Below are positions 36,724 through 44,767 of a DNA stretch of 64,000 nucleotides, piece by piece. The DNA comes from Flavobacterium tistrianum (GTDB lineage: Bacteria > Bacteroidota > Bacteroidia > Flavobacteriales > Flavobacteriaceae). The notes beneath the pieces were generated by a model. That model did no database searches, had not been told where the DNA came from, and saw nothing but the letters and a program-made list of their open reading frames with translations. The stretch spans positions 186,001 through 250,000 of the forward strand of contig NZ_QJRH01000070.1 in NCBI RefSeq assembly GCF_003254545.1, given 5' to 3'. The stretch's first letter is position 1. Each line of letters starts with the position of its first letter. Position numbers and translations under genes: made by a program.

Positions 36724-37980
36724 TTAATTTTTGACAGAGCTGTGTAATATTGTTCCTTGACTTAATTCTTTTATTTTTTTTTGAGTTTTCTCTAAAAGTA
36801 TATCTGATGAAATATCAGTTTCAATGGCTTTTAAAACAGCGCCGTCAATAAGTTCGGCTACTTTTGGCCAGATTGGTGTTTGAGGAAGTGTCAGTGCATT
36901 TTCATGTAGCATTTCCAGTTTATGATAAAATGGAATTAAAGTATTAATTTCTTCGTCTTTCCAAGTTGATTTTCTGCATCCGATTCCGCCTTCCATAGTT
37001 AATAATTTATCGCTTTCGGGTGTAGTGGCAAATCGTAAAAAATCATACGCTAGTTTTTTATGTTTGCTTCCAGAACCAATCGTGTATAACCAATATACAT
37101 TCAAAGAAGCCGTTTTATGACCAGGATCGGATGGGAGAGAAGTGATATCGATTTTTCCTTTCACTTTCGATTCTTCGATCACTTCTGCCATAGAAGCAAA
37201 TCCGAACCAATTGATTGCCATTGCAGCTTGTCCTTCGGCGAAAGCCAAACCAGCTTCAACAGAACCAAATTCACGAGATTTTGGATGAACAGCATTTTTG
37301 TCATTGACCATTTTTCTATAAAAATCCAATGCTTTTATTGCTGCTTCATTGTGAATATCAATCTGATTTTTGTTGTTTAATAAAGAACCGCCACGTGTCC
37401 ATAATTGAAGGCAAAAATCAAAAACCATATTATGTCCGTCAGGATAATTGGCAAAAACGCATCCGTACAAATTTTGTTCGGGACGATTGAAAAAGGTCGC
37501 AATTTGTGCAAATTCCTGCCAGGTTTTTGGCGTAGCAAGTTCGTAGCCAAATTGTTTTTTAAAATTGGCTTTCTCTGTTTCGTTTTCGAATAAATCTTTT
37601 CGGTAAATCAGACATTCTGGACCATCATGAAATGGAAGCCCGAAAATCCCGTTGCTTAATTTTTGTAAATGCAACAGCGATTTATGCCATCCAAAAGGGT
37701 AATTTTCTGGTGGATTTTCTCCAATTAATGAAAATAAATTTAGAACCGCATTTTCGTTTGCAGCATCAAAAATCCAATCGGTATTGATATGAGCGATATC
37801 CCATTTTCCTTCTTTTAAACCTTTTTCTGAAATAGTAGTTTCATATAAGTCATGAAGTTCCAGTGCGATCATTTCAGCTTCAATTGTTATATTGTTTTGA
37901 AGTGAAAATGCATTCCATAATTTTCGAAGTGTACTTTCGAAAGGATCGAATTTACGAACGGCGATTCTAATTTTTTCCAT
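36724..37980 (-). CDS. leaderless extracellular-solute-binding-like protein 1
   Basis: A 418-residue protein of the SBP_bac_1 fold (sugar ABC solute-binding type): GKWDIAHINTDWIFDAA, the hinge strand GLPFHDGPECLIYRKDLF, TPKTWQEFAQIATFF and AEGQAAMAINWFGFASMAE. It begins MEKIRIAVRKFDPFE with no signal peptide or lipobox, and its ATG overlaps the stop of the preceding CoA-transferase (TAATG), so no upstream leader can be added. No ABC permease or ATPase is in the operon. The protein must therefore be cytoplasmic unless exported by an unusual route. It could bind a sugar acid or its CoA derivative, or act as a scaffold; its actual role is unknown. Confidence 0.8.
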   Translation of the reverse strand: MEKIRIAVRKFDPFESTLRKLWNAFSLQNNITIEAEMIALELHDLYETTISEKGLKEGKWDIAHINTDWIFDAANENAVLNLFSLIGENPPENYPFGWHKSLLHLQKLSNGIFGLPFHDGPECLIYRKDLFENETEKANFKKQFGYELATPKTWQEFAQIATFFNRPEQNLYGCVFANYPDGHNMVFDFCLQLWTRGGSLLNNKNQIDIHNEAAIKALDFYRKMVNDKNAVHPKSREFGSVEAGLAFAEGQAAMAINWFGFASMAEVIEESKVKGKIDITSLPSDPGHKTASLNVYWLYTIGSGSKHKKLAYDFLRFATTPESDKLLTMEGGIGCRKSTWKDEEINTLIPFYHKLEMLHENALTLPQTPIWPKVAELIDGAVLKAIETDISSDILLEKTQKKIKELSQGTILHSSVKN

Positions 37981-39119
37981 TAACAGTCTATAAATTCTTT
38001 AATAATTTTCTCATTGTCCTGACCTAGTTTAGGCGAACCTTTTCCTGATGTCAGATATTCGCCGTCAATTTTTATTGGACAGCGTGTTGTTTTGTATGTA
38101 TAGCCATCAAGCATTTCGACTTGCTGTGTAAAATTTAAAACTTTAAATCCATCTTCTGCAAACAACTGCTGATAGTTTAAAACTCCTGCGCACCAAATAT
38201 CTGCGGGTTCTAAAATGTCCAGCCAAAACTGTGTTTCCTGCGTTTGCAAATGATCAGCAAGTATATTTTTGATTTCGTCTCTAAGCGTAAATTTATTCTC
38301 AGGAAAAACTAATAAAGCATCACATTTTAGCAAAGAAGCTAAAACAGAAATCGATCCCATTGCCAATGCTAAATAGCCGTTTTTGGTTTTGTAAATTCCG
38401 TATGGAGCGCCCAAATAAGCGTGTGCATTGTTGGTTTTAGTTCGAATTGGCAATTCACCGCCGTCATTGAAAAAAGTGGTAATGGTTTCAAACTGAAAAT
38501 CAAATGCCGATTCCAGCATACTTACCTGAATTTGTGCGCCAATATTATGGGTGGCTTTTCTGTATAAAGCAGCTAAAATTCCTTGTGCCAAATGCGCTCC
38601 AGCCAACATATCTACAATTGATAATCCCATTGGTACCGGACCATCTTCCTGATTTCCACTCAACCAAGTCAAAGCCGTTAAAGATTGTAAAAGTAAATCC
38701 TGCCCTGGTAAATCTTTCAAATCTGGATGTTCTCCAAAACCGGAAATTGAACCATAAATCACATTCGGATTGATGCTTTTTACATCTTCATAACTCAAAC
38801 CAATTCGTTCCATAACTCCAGGTCTGAAATTATGCATGACAACATCGGCTTTGGCTAATATTTTTTTTAGTTTTTGAAGTTCTTTTGGCTGTTTAAAATC
38901 AATTGCGAAAGATTCTTTATTTCTGTTGATGGTATGAAAAACAGACGATTCGCCGTTCATAATCAAATCAGAAGTATATAAAGTACGGCAGATATCTCCC
39001 GTTCCCGGTTTTTCAATTTTTATAACGCGCGCGCCCAAATCAGCCAAGCGCAAACTCGCCGAAGGCCCCGAAAGAAACTGACTGAAATCTATAATTAAAT
39101 AATCTTCTAAAGGCTTCAT
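37980..39119 (-). CDS. family III (CaiB/BaiF) CoA-transferase 1
   Basis: A 379-residue CoA-transferase of full family length. MKPLEDYLIIDFSQFLSGPS at the N-terminus, LADLGARVIKIEKP, MHNFRPGVMERIGL, INPNVIYGSISGFG, and the catalytic aspartate D170 in PMGLSIVDMLAG (corresponding to Asp169 of formyl-CoA transferase). It moves CoA between carboxylic acids through an Asp-bound anhydride. It is followed by solute-binding-like protein 1 with a 1-nt overlap. It is about 50 percent identical to the paralogue upstream, so the two might form one heteromer or handle successive substrates. Confidence 0.9.
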   Translation of the reverse strand: MKPLEDYLIIDFSQFLSGPSASLRLADLGARVIKIEKPGTGDICRTLYTSDLIMNGESSVFHTINRNKESFAIDFKQPKELQKLKKILAKADVVMHNFRPGVMERIGLSYEDVKSINPNVIYGSISGFGEHPDLKDLPGQDLLLQSLTALTWLSGNQEDGPVPMGLSIVDMLAGAHLAQGILAALYRKATHNIGAQIQVSMLESAFDFQFETITTFFNDGGELPIRTKTNNAHAYLGAPYGIYKTKNGYLALAMGSISVLASLLKCDALLVFPENKFTLRDEIKNILADHLQTQETQFWLDILEPADIWCAGVLNYQQLFAEDGFKVLNFTQQVEMLDGYTYKTTRCPIKIDGEYLTSGKGSPKLGQDNEKIIKEFIDC

Positions 39120-39126
39120 TTTTTCT

Positions 39127-39230
39127 GTTTAACCGTTTTATTGTTTAATCGTTGTATTTGTTTATTTGTTAATTCGTTGATTTGTTTAGTACGATTAAAC
39201 GATTAAACAAATAAACGATTCAACAGTTTA
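39127..39230. repeat. intergenic dyad (gtttaatcgt / acgattaaac)
   Basis: Repeated words GTTTAATCGTT, TTTGTTTATTTGTT on the left mirror ACGATTAAACGATTAAAC and AAATAAACGATTC on the right. It separates the two CoA-transferase genes within the operon. Confidence 0.6.
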
Positions 39231-40370
39231 CCGAATAAACTCATTATGTATATTCAAATTATCTTGTCCTACTTTTGGAGCGGCTTTTTCACTTAACAAA
39301 ATTTCACCATCCAATTGAATTGGACTTCTGGTTGTTACCATTGTTTCGCCTTCGGTATTTTTCACCGTTTGTTTCAGCTGTAATTCATTCACAAAAGGCT
39401 GATTGTCTAATTCTTCGTAGTTGAAAACTTTTCCGCACCAGATACCTTCTTTCTGTAAAATATCAATCCAATAATTAGAAGTCTGGGTTTGAATTCTTTC
39501 GCTCAAAATCGTTCTGATTTCATCTCTTTTTTCAAACCAAAGATGTTTATCCGCGAAAGCATTTAAATCCAATCCCAAAGTTTTTCCAATGAAAATTAAA
39601 TCGCCCATTGCCAATGATAAATAACCATCTTGTGTTGGATAAACTCCATAAGGAGCGCTTAAAAAAGCATGTGCGCTTCCTTTTATATCGCCACGTTCAG
39701 GTAACTGACCGCCATCGTTTAAGAAAGAAGTTATCGCTTCAAATTGTACATCGAGAATAGATTCTAATAAACTGACTTCTACCAAAACTCCTTTTTTGGT
39801 TTTAGCTCTTTTTAAAAGTGCTGCTAAAATTCCTTGTACAAAATGATTCCCGCACATTAAATCGGCTACAGCCAAACCAAAAGGAACTGGACCTTGACTT
39901 TTGCGTCCGCTTAGCCAGCTTAATCCAGAAAGCGATTGCAATAATAAATCTTGTCCCGGTTTTTTGGCCCACGGACCTTCATTTCCGTAACCCGTAATGG
40001 TTCCGTAAATAATCTGCGGATTAATAGAAAGCGTATTTTCAAAATCTAAACCGATTTTTTCCATCACACCAGGTCTGAAATTATGCGTCATAATATCAGC
40101 CTTTTCGATTAGTTTTTTGATTAAAACCAAATCGTCGGGATTTTTTAAATCGGCAGCAAAAGATTCTTTGTTTCTATTAATGGTATGAAAAAGTAAACTG
40201 CTATCGTCTACAAATAAATCTTTGATGCTCAATTGTCTGCAGGCTTCTCCTTTTATAGGACGTTCGATTTTGATAACGCGTGCGCCCAAGTCGGCTAGCT
40301 TTAAACCCGCCGAAGGTCCTGCTAAAAACTGGCAGAATTCCAGAACAATTAATCCTTCTAAAGGTCTCAT
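39228..40370 (-). CDS. family III (CaiB/BaiF) CoA-transferase 2
   Basis: A 380-residue paralogue of CoA-transferase 1, aligned over its whole length without gaps in the first 170 residues (LADLGARVIKIERP, THNFRPGVMEKIGL, INPQIIYGTITGYG). Catalytic D170 is in PFGLAVADLMCGN. Both copies keep the expected aspartate, so both look active. It overlaps the end of solute-binding-like protein 2 by 4 nt (ATGA), indicating translational coupling. Confidence 0.9.
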   Translation of the reverse strand: MRPLEGLIVLEFCQFLAGPSAGLKLADLGARVIKIERPIKGEACRQLSIKDLFVDDSSLLFHTINRNKESFAADLKNPDDLVLIKKLIEKADIMTHNFRPGVMEKIGLDFENTLSINPQIIYGTITGYGNEGPWAKKPGQDLLLQSLSGLSWLSGRKSQGPVPFGLAVADLMCGNHFVQGILAALLKRAKTKKGVLVEVSLLESILDVQFEAITSFLNDGGQLPERGDIKGSAHAFLSAPYGVYPTQDGYLSLAMGDLIFIGKTLGLDLNAFADKHLWFEKRDEIRTILSERIQTQTSNYWIDILQKEGIWCGKVFNYEELDNQPFVNELQLKQTVKNTEGETMVTTRSPIQLDGEILLSEKAAPKVGQDNLNIHNEFIR

Positions 40371-41515
40371 ATGGTCTGGATTTTTAGAGATTCCGCGTAA
40401 AGCGAATTCATTTCTTCCAAAACTTTTAATTCGTCTTCGCCATTCATCAAATAATTGCGTACCACATCTCCTGCGTGATCTTGGAAATACATATGTCCGT
40501 AATATCTTGGGCGAAGGAAAGCGCGTTCTAAAGCAGGAAGTGTATTTTTGAAATAATCATGTGTCACGCCATTAATTCTGTCGCTTTTCCAAGCTTGCAA
40601 ATGCCCTGGCTGACCACCATTGTCAGTATAAATATTCTGCTGCACTTGTGCTGAACACGTAAATTCAGCATATTTTATGGCAGTTTCGATATGTTCGCTG
40701 AATGAAGAAACAGCCAAACCAGTTCCGCCTAAAGACGAAATCATTGGATTATCATTCAGTTTTACTAAATCATAAAAATGTAAAAGGTTTTGGCTGTAGC
40801 CAATGCGCGAATAGTTAGAATAACCATAAGCGAAAGGACAATAGGCAATTTCGTCTGAGCTGACCATTACTTCGTAAACTTGTATAGGATTTCTATTAAA
40901 GTTAGCAGGATCAATTAATTGAGCCAATTCTCTAAACATTTGAAGCGCTTTGATTCCAGTAGTTTCAGAAATCACTTTTTCTTCAGAAAGAAAAGGAGCT
41001 TCACCCAAACTACAGCAGAACATGTAAAAACTCATTAAAACATCTACAGGAATTCCAGCAAAAGCGACTAAACCTTTTTTAGCCAATGCTAATAAATCAT
41101 CGTACGTTTTAGGAACTTCTAAATTATTTTTTTCTAAAAGATCCAATCGGGCAGAGGCAACCGGAGTCGCTGCATCAATTGGCAACGCCCACAATTTGTC
41201 ATGAAAAACATAACTTCCGTATGATTTTCCAACAGTATTATTTTCTTGATCTTTAATATATTCGTTTGATAAATAATCAGATAACGGAAGAATCGCTTTG
41301 GTCTGCGCTCCAAAACCTGTCCAAGGATGATCGATAACCAGTAAATCGAATCTTTTGGCTAAATCTTCAATAGAGGCATCTGCAAATTCTTGTAAGCTTC
41401 TCTTTTCCCAAGAAATTTCAACATCGGGATGTAGTTCTGTAAAACGCTGCGATGTGGCAACCATAGGAAGCAAACCTCTTGTATGGTTCCAAGTTATGCC
41501 TTTTAGTTTTATCAT
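40367..41515 (-). CDS. leaderless extracellular-solute-binding-like protein 2
   Basis: A 382-residue SBP-fold protein: ITWNHTRGLLPMVATSQRF, FDLLVIDHPWTGFGAQTKA, a hinge strand LWALPIDAATPVASARLDLLE, VPKTYDDLLALAKKG and SSLGGTGLAVSSFSEH. It starts MIKLKGITWN with no signal peptide or lipobox. It is only distantly similar to solute-binding-like protein 1. It is the first gene of the operon and its start lies 46 nt downstream of the putative operator at 41561-41573. A leaderless SBP with no ABC partner, coupled to a CoA-transferase, is an odd arrangement; binding of a cytoplasmic sugar-acid ligand is my guess. Confidence 0.8.
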   Translation of the reverse strand: MIKLKGITWNHTRGLLPMVATSQRFTELHPDVEISWEKRSLQEFADASIEDLAKRFDLLVIDHPWTGFGAQTKAILPLSDYLSNEYIKDQENNTVGKSYGSYVFHDKLWALPIDAATPVASARLDLLEKNNLEVPKTYDDLLALAKKGLVAFAGIPVDVLMSFYMFCCSLGEAPFLSEEKVISETTGIKALQMFRELAQLIDPANFNRNPIQVYEVMVSSDEIAYCPFAYGYSNYSRIGYSQNLLHFYDLVKLNDNPMISSLGGTGLAVSSFSEHIETAIKYAEFTCSAQVQQNIYTDNGGQPGHLQAWKSDRINGVTHDYFKNTLPALERAFLRPRYYGHMYFQDHAGDVVRNYLMNGEDELKVLEEMNSLYAESLKIQTI

Positions 41516-41560
41516 TTTTGTATAGGAATTTTGGATAGTGAAATCGATTGAAATAATAAA

Positions 41561-41585
41561 TGTAAAATTTACAATTACAAAAGTA
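41561..41585 (-). promoter_or_regulatory. minus-strand -7 element plus TGTAA-N3-TTACA operator
   Basis: Read on the minus strand: -7 element TACTTTTG (41585-41578), spacer TAAT, then TGTAAATTTTACA (41573-41561). The -33 TTG (CAA at 41605-41607) is 19 nt upstream of the -7. The operator begins 4 nt after the -7 and so covers the expected start site, as in repression. Confidence 0.65.
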
Positions 41586-41762
41586 GAAATAAGATTGAAA
41601 TGAACAAGAAATCCTTTCTTTTTAAGAAATCTTTTTTACAGAAATGGATAATTAGTGATATAATTTTTACAAACCATTTAAAAAATGTTATAAAAATTTA
41701 AAGTTTAGTCATTTTCATTAACGGAAATAAAAAATATATCTCGGATATTAATTTTTAAAAAG

Positions 41763-41787
41763 TATTTTTGTAATTGTAATTTTTACA
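41763..41787 (+). promoter_or_regulatory. plus-strand -7 element plus TGTAA-N3-TTACA operator
   Basis: -7 element TATTTTTG (41763-41770), spacer TAAT, then TGTAATTTTTACA (41775-41787). It differs from the module at 41561-41585 at 2 of 25 positions, in opposite orientation. No -33 TTG was found at the expected spacing. Confidence 0.65.
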
Positions 41788-41819
41788 TTTATTTTTTTAC
41801 AATGAAAACTAATTAACTA

Positions 41820-42833
41820 ATGAAATATATTGTTTGCGAAAAACCCCAGGAATTTTTACTAAAAGAAACCAATATTCCAGAACCAAAAGAAGGAGAAGTT
41901 TTATTGAAAATTAAAAGAATCGGTATCTGTGGAACTGATATTCATGCTTTTGGCGGTACTCAGCCGTATTTTGAATATCCAAGAATTTTAGGTCACGAAT
42001 TGGCGGCTGAGTATGTAAAGGGAAATGCAGCAGGTTTTAAACCTGGTGATAAAGTAACCTTTATTCCTTATTTTAACTGCGGAAAATGTGTTGCCTGTAG
42101 AAATGGTTTAACAAACTGCTGTGTAAATATTAAAGTTTTCGGAGTTCATATTGATGGAGGAATGGCAGAATATGTTTCTATTCCAGAACAATATTTATTG
42201 CATGGTCAAGGCTTAGATTATGATGAATTGGCTTTGGTTGAACCTTTGGCAATTGCGGCACATGGAGTTAGAAGAGCAGCTGTAAAACCAACAGACACTG
42301 TTTTGGTAATGGGAGCAGGGCCAATAGGAATTGGATTAATTCAGTTTGCTAAAATTGCCGGTGCAAAAGTGATAGTAATGGATATCAACAATTACAGATT
42401 AAACTTCTGTAAAACAGAATTAAATGCAGACGAAACGATTAATCCGTTGAATGATGATGTTGCGCAAAAATTAGCTGAATTGACAAACGGTGATATGGCA
42501 AATGTAGTAATTGATGCAACTGGAAACCAGAAAGTGATGAACAGCGCTTTTAATTATATTTCACACGGCGGAAGATTTGTTTTGGTCGGACTTCAAAAAG
42601 GCGAATTAAGTTTCAGTCATCCAGATTTCCACAAAAGAGAATCTACTTTAATGAGCAGCCGAAATGCTACAATTGAAGATTTCGAATATGTAATGAAATG
42701 CCTAAAAGAAGGAAAAATAGATCCGAAGAAATACATCACGCACAGAACCAGTTTTGCTGAAATGATTACTGATTTTGGTAAGTTGATTGACCCGAAGAAT
42801 AATGTGATTAAGGCGCTGATTGAAATAGACTAA
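41820..42833 (+). CDS. zinc-dependent alcohol/sugar dehydrogenase (MDR family)
   Basis: A 337-residue medium-chain dehydrogenase. Catalytic zinc ligands C37 (GICGTD), H59-E60 (GHE); the structural zinc site C87, C90, C93, C101; NAD-binding VLVMGAGPIGIG (about 165-176). Relatives oxidise L-threonine, sorbitol, L-galactonate and similar polyols. It is the first gene of the plus-strand operon and shares its operator with the CoA-transferase operon. It may oxidise a hydroxyl of the sugar acid made by the SDR and lactonase; the substrate is not readable from the sequence. Confidence 0.85.
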   Translation: MKYIVCEKPQEFLLKETNIPEPKEGEVLLKIKRIGICGTDIHAFGGTQPYFEYPRILGHELAAEYVKGNAAGFKPGDKVTFIPYFNCGKCVACRNGLTNCCVNIKVFGVHIDGGMAEYVSIPEQYLLHGQGLDYDELALVEPLAIAAHGVRRAAVKPTDTVLVMGAGPIGIGLIQFAKIAGAKVIVMDINNYRLNFCKTELNADETINPLNDDVAQKLAELTNGDMANVVIDATGNQKVMNSAFNYISHGGRFVLVGLQKGELSFSHPDFHKRESTLMSSRNATIEDFEYVMKCLKEGKIDPKKYITHRTSFAEMITDFGKLIDPKNNVIKALIEID

Positions 42834-42853
42834 GAGTATATTGTAAAGTACTG

Positions 42854-42959
42854 TTTGTCATTTCGACGAAGGAGAAATCTCCACGAGTAGCTCCGTCAAG
42901 AAATTCGCCAATATTTGTTGAATTTCTTGCGAAGATTTCTCCTTCGTCGAAATGACAAA
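42854..42959. repeat. 106-bp palindromic element, copy 1 (27-bp perfect arms)
   Basis: Left arm 42854-42880 begins TTTGTCATTTCGACGAAGGA; right arm 42933-42959 is its exact reverse complement. Copies lie at 56796-56897 and 62572-62680. It sits inside the operon between the dehydrogenase and SDR genes. Confidence 0.85.
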
Positions 42960-42994
42960 AATGAGGAAAAATATAAATTTAAATACCCACAAAA

Positions 42995-43792
42995 ATGGAT
43001 TTAAACTTAAAAAATAAAATAGTTGTTGTTTCCGGCTCGGCTGGAAAAGAAGGCAGTATCGGAGAAACGATTGTAAACAGATTAGCAGATGAAGGAGCAA
43101 TCCCGGTTTTGGTTGACAGAAATGCAAGAGGTTTCGAATACGTAGAAAGACTTCAAAAAAGAGGTGTTAATTCACTATTTGTACAAACTGATGTAACAGA
43201 TCCTGTTGCGATAGAAAATGCGGTAAAAGTAATCGGAGCTAAATACGGAAGAATTGATGCTATTATCAATAATGTTGGAGTGAATGACGGTGCAGGATTA
43301 GACGCTTCTTACGAGGAATTTATGGATTCATTGAAATTGAATGTAGTAAGTTATTTTCTTTTAGCTAAATATTCACTTCCATATTTAAAAGAATCAAGAG
43401 GAAATATCTTAAATATTGGTTCAAAAGTGGCTTTAACAGGCCAGGGCGGAACTTCTGGTTACGCTGCTGCGAAAGGTGGAGTTTTGGGCCTAACAAGAGA
43501 ATGGGCAGTAGATTTGATTCAGTATGGAATCCGTTCAAATGCCATTATTATTGCTGAAAGTTATACGCCAGCCTACGAAGATTGGATTAAAATATTGCCA
43601 GATGGAGAGGCGGTCTTGAAAAAAATTAGTAAAACGATTCCTTTAGAAAGTCGTATGACTAAAACCGAAGAAATTGCAGATACGGCTCTTTTTGTCATTT
43701 CAGAAAAATCATCGCATACTACGGGACAATTTGTTTTTGTTGATGGAGGCTACGTACATTTAGATCGTGCATTAATCAGCGATGTTAATTAA
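42995..43792 (+). CDS. SDR dehydrogenase, probable L-fucose (deoxyaldose) dehydrogenase
   Basis: A 265-residue short-chain dehydrogenase. Nucleotide loop GSAGKEGSIG (about 14-23), NNVG at about 92-95, catalytic S143, Y156 and K160 (YAAAK). The C-terminal section AESYTPAYEDWIKILPDGEAV and TTGQFVFVDGGYVHLDRA is typical of SDRs I associate with L-fucose dehydrogenases of Bacteroidota fucose operons. It would oxidise L-fucose, or a related 6-deoxyhexose, to the 1,5-lactone. The lactonase gene 6 nt downstream supports this. Other aldoses cannot be excluded. Confidence 0.8.
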   Translation: MDLNLKNKIVVVSGSAGKEGSIGETIVNRLADEGAIPVLVDRNARGFEYVERLQKRGVNSLFVQTDVTDPVAIENAVKVIGAKYGRIDAIINNVGVNDGAGLDASYEEFMDSLKLNVVSYFLLAKYSLPYLKESRGNILNIGSKVALTGQGGTSGYAAAKGGVLGLTREWAVDLIQYGIRSNAIIIAESYTPAYEDWIKILPDGEAVLKKISKTIPLESRMTKTEEIADTALFVISEKSSHTTGQFVFVDGGYVHLDRALISDVN

Positions 43793-43798
43793 AAAGAT

Positions 43799-44629
43799 AT
43801 GAGTAAAAGAATAGATTCCCATCAGCATTTTTGGAAGTTTGATCCCGTTCGAGACAGCTGGATCGACGAAACCATGCAGAATATCCAAAGAGATTTTCTT
43901 CCTGAAGATTTACAGCCATTATTAAAATCAAATCAGTTTGAAGGTTGTGTTGCTGTTCAAGCAAGCCAGTCAGAAGATGAAACTCATTTTTTATTGGATT
44001 TAGCTTCTAAAAATGATTTCATAAAAGGAGTTGTCGGCTGGATCGACTTACGAAATGAGAATATCAGCGAACGTTTGAATTTCTTCTCAAATCAAAAAAA
44101 ACTGAAAGGTTTTAGGCATGTGGTTCAAGGCGAAGCTGATGATTTTATGGATGGAGCAGAATTTAGAAGAGGAATTGCAACTTTAAAAGCATTTAATTAT
44201 ACTTATGATATATTGATTTTCGAACGTCAATTACCAGCTGCAATAAGTTTGGCAAAAGATTTTCCCAATCAAAAGTTTGTAATCGATCATATTGCAAAAC
44301 CAGACATCAAATCAGGAAGCATTGAAAGCTGGAAAAAAGGAATCGAAGAAATTACGAAATACGATAACGTTTGGTGTAAAATCTCAGGAATGGTCACAGA
44401 AGCCGATTGGAAAAACTGGAAACCTGAAGATTTAAAACCGTATTTAGATGTAATTTTTGAGAACTTTTCAGTTGATAAATTAATGTACGGTTCAGACTGG
44501 CCGGTTCTTAATGTTGCTTCAGATTATAATGAAGTGGTAAAAACTTTGGAAGATTATATTTCGAAGTTTTCTGTTGAAGATCAGAATAAGATTTGGTTTG
44601 AGAATGCGAATGTATTTTATAACCTATAA
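43799..44629 (+). CDS. amidohydrolase-family lactonase, probable L-fuconolactonase
   Basis: A 276-residue amidohydrolase-2 (COG3618-like) protein. Metal ligands H8 and H10 in DSHQHFW, AVQASQSEDET, a central HVVQGEAD, FVIDHIAKPDI with the third His, and the final Asp in YGSDWPVL. Relatives hydrolyse L-fucono- and L-rhamnono-1,5-lactones to the aldonate. It lies 6 nt after the SDR gene, so the two form a unit oxidising an aldose to its aldonate. No aldonate dehydratase gene follows. Confidence 0.82.
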   Translation: MSKRIDSHQHFWKFDPVRDSWIDETMQNIQRDFLPEDLQPLLKSNQFEGCVAVQASQSEDETHFLLDLASKNDFIKGVVGWIDLRNENISERLNFFSNQKKLKGFRHVVQGEADDFMDGAEFRRGIATLKAFNYTYDILIFERQLPAAISLAKDFPNQKFVIDHIAKPDIKSGSIESWKKGIEEITKYDNVWCKISGMVTEADWKNWKPEDLKPYLDVIFENFSVDKLMYGSDWPVLNVASDYNEVVKTLEDYISKFSVEDQNKIWFENANVFYNL

Positions 44630-44637
44630 ATAGATTT

Positions 44638-44765
44638 TTAGCCACAGATTAAAGGATTAAAATGATTAAAAAATCTGCGAAAATCCTTTTATTCTGTGGC
44701 TAAATATTTTCTCAAAGAATTTTCGCAAATTCAATATTTTTTAATTTGTGAATTCGTGGCGAAAA
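44638..44765. repeat. intergenic palindrome (ttagccacagatt) with adjacent relative
   Basis: TTAGCCACAGATTAAAGGATT at 44638 has an imperfect complement ending GTGGCTAA at about 44703. The following 60 bp (ending AATTTGTGAATTCGTGGC) are half of the family found whole at 47754 and 50560. It lies between convergent genes and may help termination. Confidence 0.6.
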
Positions 44766-44767
44766 AA

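Larger units (their letters stand above)
41516..41819. promoter_or_regulatory. divergent promoter region of the CoA-transferase and dehydrogenase operons
   Basis: A 304-bp A/T-rich gap between divergent operons. It contains two matched promoter-operator modules (41561-41585 on the minus strand and 41763-41787 on the plus strand) and an AATCGATT core at 41542-41549 that could be half of a further regulator site. No gene was seen. Confidence 0.8.

Noticed and set aside
36724..37980. Extending SBP-like protein 1 upstream to find a signal peptide
   Set aside because: The ATG overlaps the stop codon of the coupled CoA-transferase gene, so no in-frame leader can be added without reading through that gene.
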